A DNA stretch of 11,040 bases, taken from an uncultured beta proteobacterium (GTDB lineage Bacteria; Pseudomonadota; Gammaproteobacteria; Burkholderiales; Rhodocyclaceae). Where the stretch lies: positions 1-11,040 of the forward strand of contig CAIZKA010000128.1 in NCBI GenBank assembly GCA_903933395.1, given 5' to 3'. The notes under the pieces are model-generated. The model did no database searches. It was not told the origin of the DNA and saw only the letters and a list, made by a program, of their open reading frames with translations. Shown here one piece after another: positions 9,777 to 11,040 of this stretch. How positions within the stretch are numbered: position 1 is the stretch's first letter; every line of letters starts with the position of its first letter. The position numbers and the translations under genes were made by a program.

Positions 9777-10459
9777 GGGATTTCCTCCTTTAGAAAGCGT
9801 TGCGCCGCTTCGGTCTGCGGCAGGTTGAAGAATTGCGCGACCGGCGTCTGTTCGACGATCCGGCCGCGGTCGATAAATACGATTTCCTCGGCGATGCGCT
9901 TTGCCTGGCCCAGGTTGTGGGTGGTCATCAGGATGCGGGTGCCGCTGGCGGCGATCTCGTTGATGATGCGTTCCACCTCGCGGCTGCTGGCCGGGTCGAG
10001 GCTGGCGGTAGGCTCGTCGAGGATCAGCAGTTCAGGCTCCAGCGCCCAGGCGCGGGCCAGCGCCACGCGCTGTTGTTCGCCGCCCGAGAGCAGCCGTGCC
10101 GGGCGTCGCGCGAGATGCTCCAATCCGACCCGCGCCAGTGATTCCTGTGCCCGCTGCGCGGCCTCGTCCGCTTTGAAGCCCTTGAGCTTGAGGCCGTAGA
10201 TCACGTTGGCCAGCGCGGTTGTACGCAGCATCACCGGCCGCTGGAAGACCATCGCCTGCGACTGCGTCGGTGACCAGCGCAGCGCGCCGGTGCTGGGATG
10301 CAGCAGGCCGTGGATCAGGCGCAGCAGCGTGCTCTTGCCGGCGCCGTTGGGCCCGAGCACCACGGTGCGTTGTGCGCCGAGCGTCAGCGATACGTCGTCG
10401 ATGATGCGCGTGCCGCCTTCGGTGAGGCTCAGGCCATCGATGGTGAGCCAGGCGTTCAC
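9773..10459 (-). CDS. tupC: tungstate ABC transporter ATP-binding protein TupC
   Basis: A 228-residue importer ATPase that powers the TupB permease from the cytoplasmic side. Motifs in order are Walker A GPNGAGKST (36-44), Q-loop VFQRPVML (Q73), signature LSGGEQQR (124-131), Walker B LLILDEPTASLD (144-155) and switch histidine MTTHNLGQA (H181). There is no C-terminal regulatory extension such as the molybdate-binding domain of ModC. I prefer the GTG start at 10459. It overlaps the tupB stop as GTGA and lies six bases from AAAGGAG, whereas the ATG at 10465 directly abuts that sequence. It sits between tupB and tupA, overlapping both by four bases. The assignment to tungstate rests on the adjacent TupA; by itself it resembles any oxyanion or iron importer ATPase. 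Confidence 0.9.
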   Translation of the reverse strand: MNAWLTIDGLSLTEGGTRIIDDVSLTLGAQRTVVLGPNGAGKSTLLRLIHGLLHPSTGALRWSPTQSQAMVFQRPVMLRTTALANVIYGLKLKGFKADEAAQRAQESLARVGLEHLARRPARLLSGGEQQRVALARAWALEPELLILDEPTASLDPASSREVERIINEIAASGTRILMTTHNLGQAKRIAEEIVFIDRGRIVEQTPVAQFFNLPQTEAAQRFLKEEIP

Positions 10460-11040
10460 CCCCATCTCCTTTCCGCCCAGCCCCTTACGGCATACGCCAC
10501 GGCGTTGATCGTCAGCACTACCGTGATCAGGATGGCGCCCAGGGCGAGGGCCAGTGGCAGGTCCCCCTTGCTGGTTTCCAGCGCGATGGTGGTGGTCATC
10601 ACGCGCGTTACGCCGTCGATGTTGCCGCCGACGATCATTACTGCGCCGACTTCGGCGATGGCGCGGCCGAAGCCGGCCAGTGCCGCCGTCGACAAGGAAA
10701 AGCGGCCGTCCCAGAGCAGGGTCGCGGCCGCGCGGCTGCGGCTGGCGCCGAGCGAACGCAACTGCTCGCGGTACTCGGTCCATTCGTCGGCGACGACCTG
10801 TCGCGTCAGGGCGGCGACGATGGGTGTCACCAGTATGGCCTGCGCGATCACCATCGCCGCCGGCGAGAACAGCAGGCCGAATTGTCCGAGCGGCCCCGCG
10901 CGCGACAGCAGCAGGTAGACCAGCAGGCCCACCACCACCGGCGGCAGGCCCATGAGTCCGTTGAACAACACAATCAGCACGCGTCGGCCGGGGAAGCGGC
11001 CGACGGCGAGCAGGGCGCCGATCGGCATGCCGACGACGCA
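10456..11040 (-). CDS. tupB: tungstate ABC transporter permease TupB (5' end outside window)
   Basis: The last 194 residues of an inner-membrane permease; the frame stays open to the right edge, so the N-terminus is missing. Hydrophobic stretches match several membrane spans: LIVLFNGLMGLPPVVVGLL, AAMVIAQAILVTPIVAAL, the region ending AIAEVGAVMIVGG, and LALALGAILITVVLTINAV. The cytoplasmic ATPase-coupling loop is around residues 93-131 of the fragment (LRSLGASRSRA through AGFGRAIAEVG), a form typical of TupB and related anion permeases. MGLPPVVVGLLVYLLLSRAG and VGGNI with TTTIALET are characteristic of the TupB group. The ATG at 11028 is internal, since residues before it continue the domain. 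The stop overlaps the tupC GTG. Confidence 0.9.
   Translation of the reverse strand, partial: CVVGMPIGALLAVGRFPGRRVLIVLFNGLMGLPPVVVGLLVYLLLSRAGPLGQFGLLFSPAAMVIAQAILVTPIVAALTRQVVADEWTEYREQLRSLGASRSRAAATLLWDGRFSLSTAALAGFGRAIAEVGAVMIVGGNIDGVTRVMTTTIALETSKGDLPLALALGAILITVVLTINAVAYAVRGWAERRWG
10466..10472 (-). promoter_or_regulatory. tupC: ribosome-binding site that sets the tupC start at GTG
   Basis: AAAGGAG reads on the minus strand from 10472 to 10466, inside the end of tupB. An ATG follows with no spacer, too close for initiation. The GTG at 10459 is six bases away, the normal spacing, and overlaps the tupB stop. This favours the GTG. Confidence 0.7.

Overview
The window is compact, GC-rich, protein-coding DNA with the look of a Gram-negative betaproteobacterial chromosome, perhaps Rhodocyclales-like. 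The evidence is the overall composition, tight overlapping operons, an AcoR-type sigma-54 activator, an ExaC/AldB-type aldehyde dehydrogenase and a TupABC tungstate transporter. The taxonomic guess is inference from gene content. I saw no RNA gene, insertion sequence, phage gene or CRISPR array.

Region 1 (about 1-1943, minus strand) is a chain of four genes read right to left: a ribbon-helix-helix antitoxin, a PIN-domain toxin, a small HX4D lysophospholipid-type acyltransferase, and the N-terminal part of the ABC-F ATPase YheS, which is cut by the window edge. Each downstream gene overlaps its predecessor by exactly four bases (ATGA or GTGA), so a toxin-antitoxin pair appears translationally chained to two housekeeping-like genes. 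A perfect 9-bp inverted repeat just upstream of the antitoxin is the probable autoregulatory operator. Region 2 (1969-3600, minus) is a second, complete ABC-F ATPase, YbiT, with its own candidate promoter.

Region 3 (3769-8000) is an aldehyde-oxidation module. An AcoR-family sigma-54 activator (plus strand) is divergent from an NAD-dependent aldehyde dehydrogenase (minus strand), which is followed by a DUF779 protein. The 280-bp intergenic region carries a sigma-54-like -24/-12 element facing the dehydrogenase and a cluster of TGACA half-sites about 120 bp further upstream, where an enhancer would be expected. A textbook terminator hairpin lies between the dehydrogenase and DUF779, and its U-tract touches the DUF779 Shine-Dalgarno sequence.

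Region 4 (8087-11040, minus) is a tungstate-type ABC transporter operon: permease TupB (5' end outside the window), ATPase TupC, binding protein TupA, and a second, divergent TupA-like binding protein that lacks the TTS ligand motif. It converges on the activator gene, with an inverted repeat between the two ends.

The most interesting points are the toxin-antitoxin/acyltransferase/ABC-F overlap chain, the terminator abutting the DUF779 ribosome-binding site, and the second binding protein of the tungstate operon. No large unknown system is evident; most genes belong to recognisable families.
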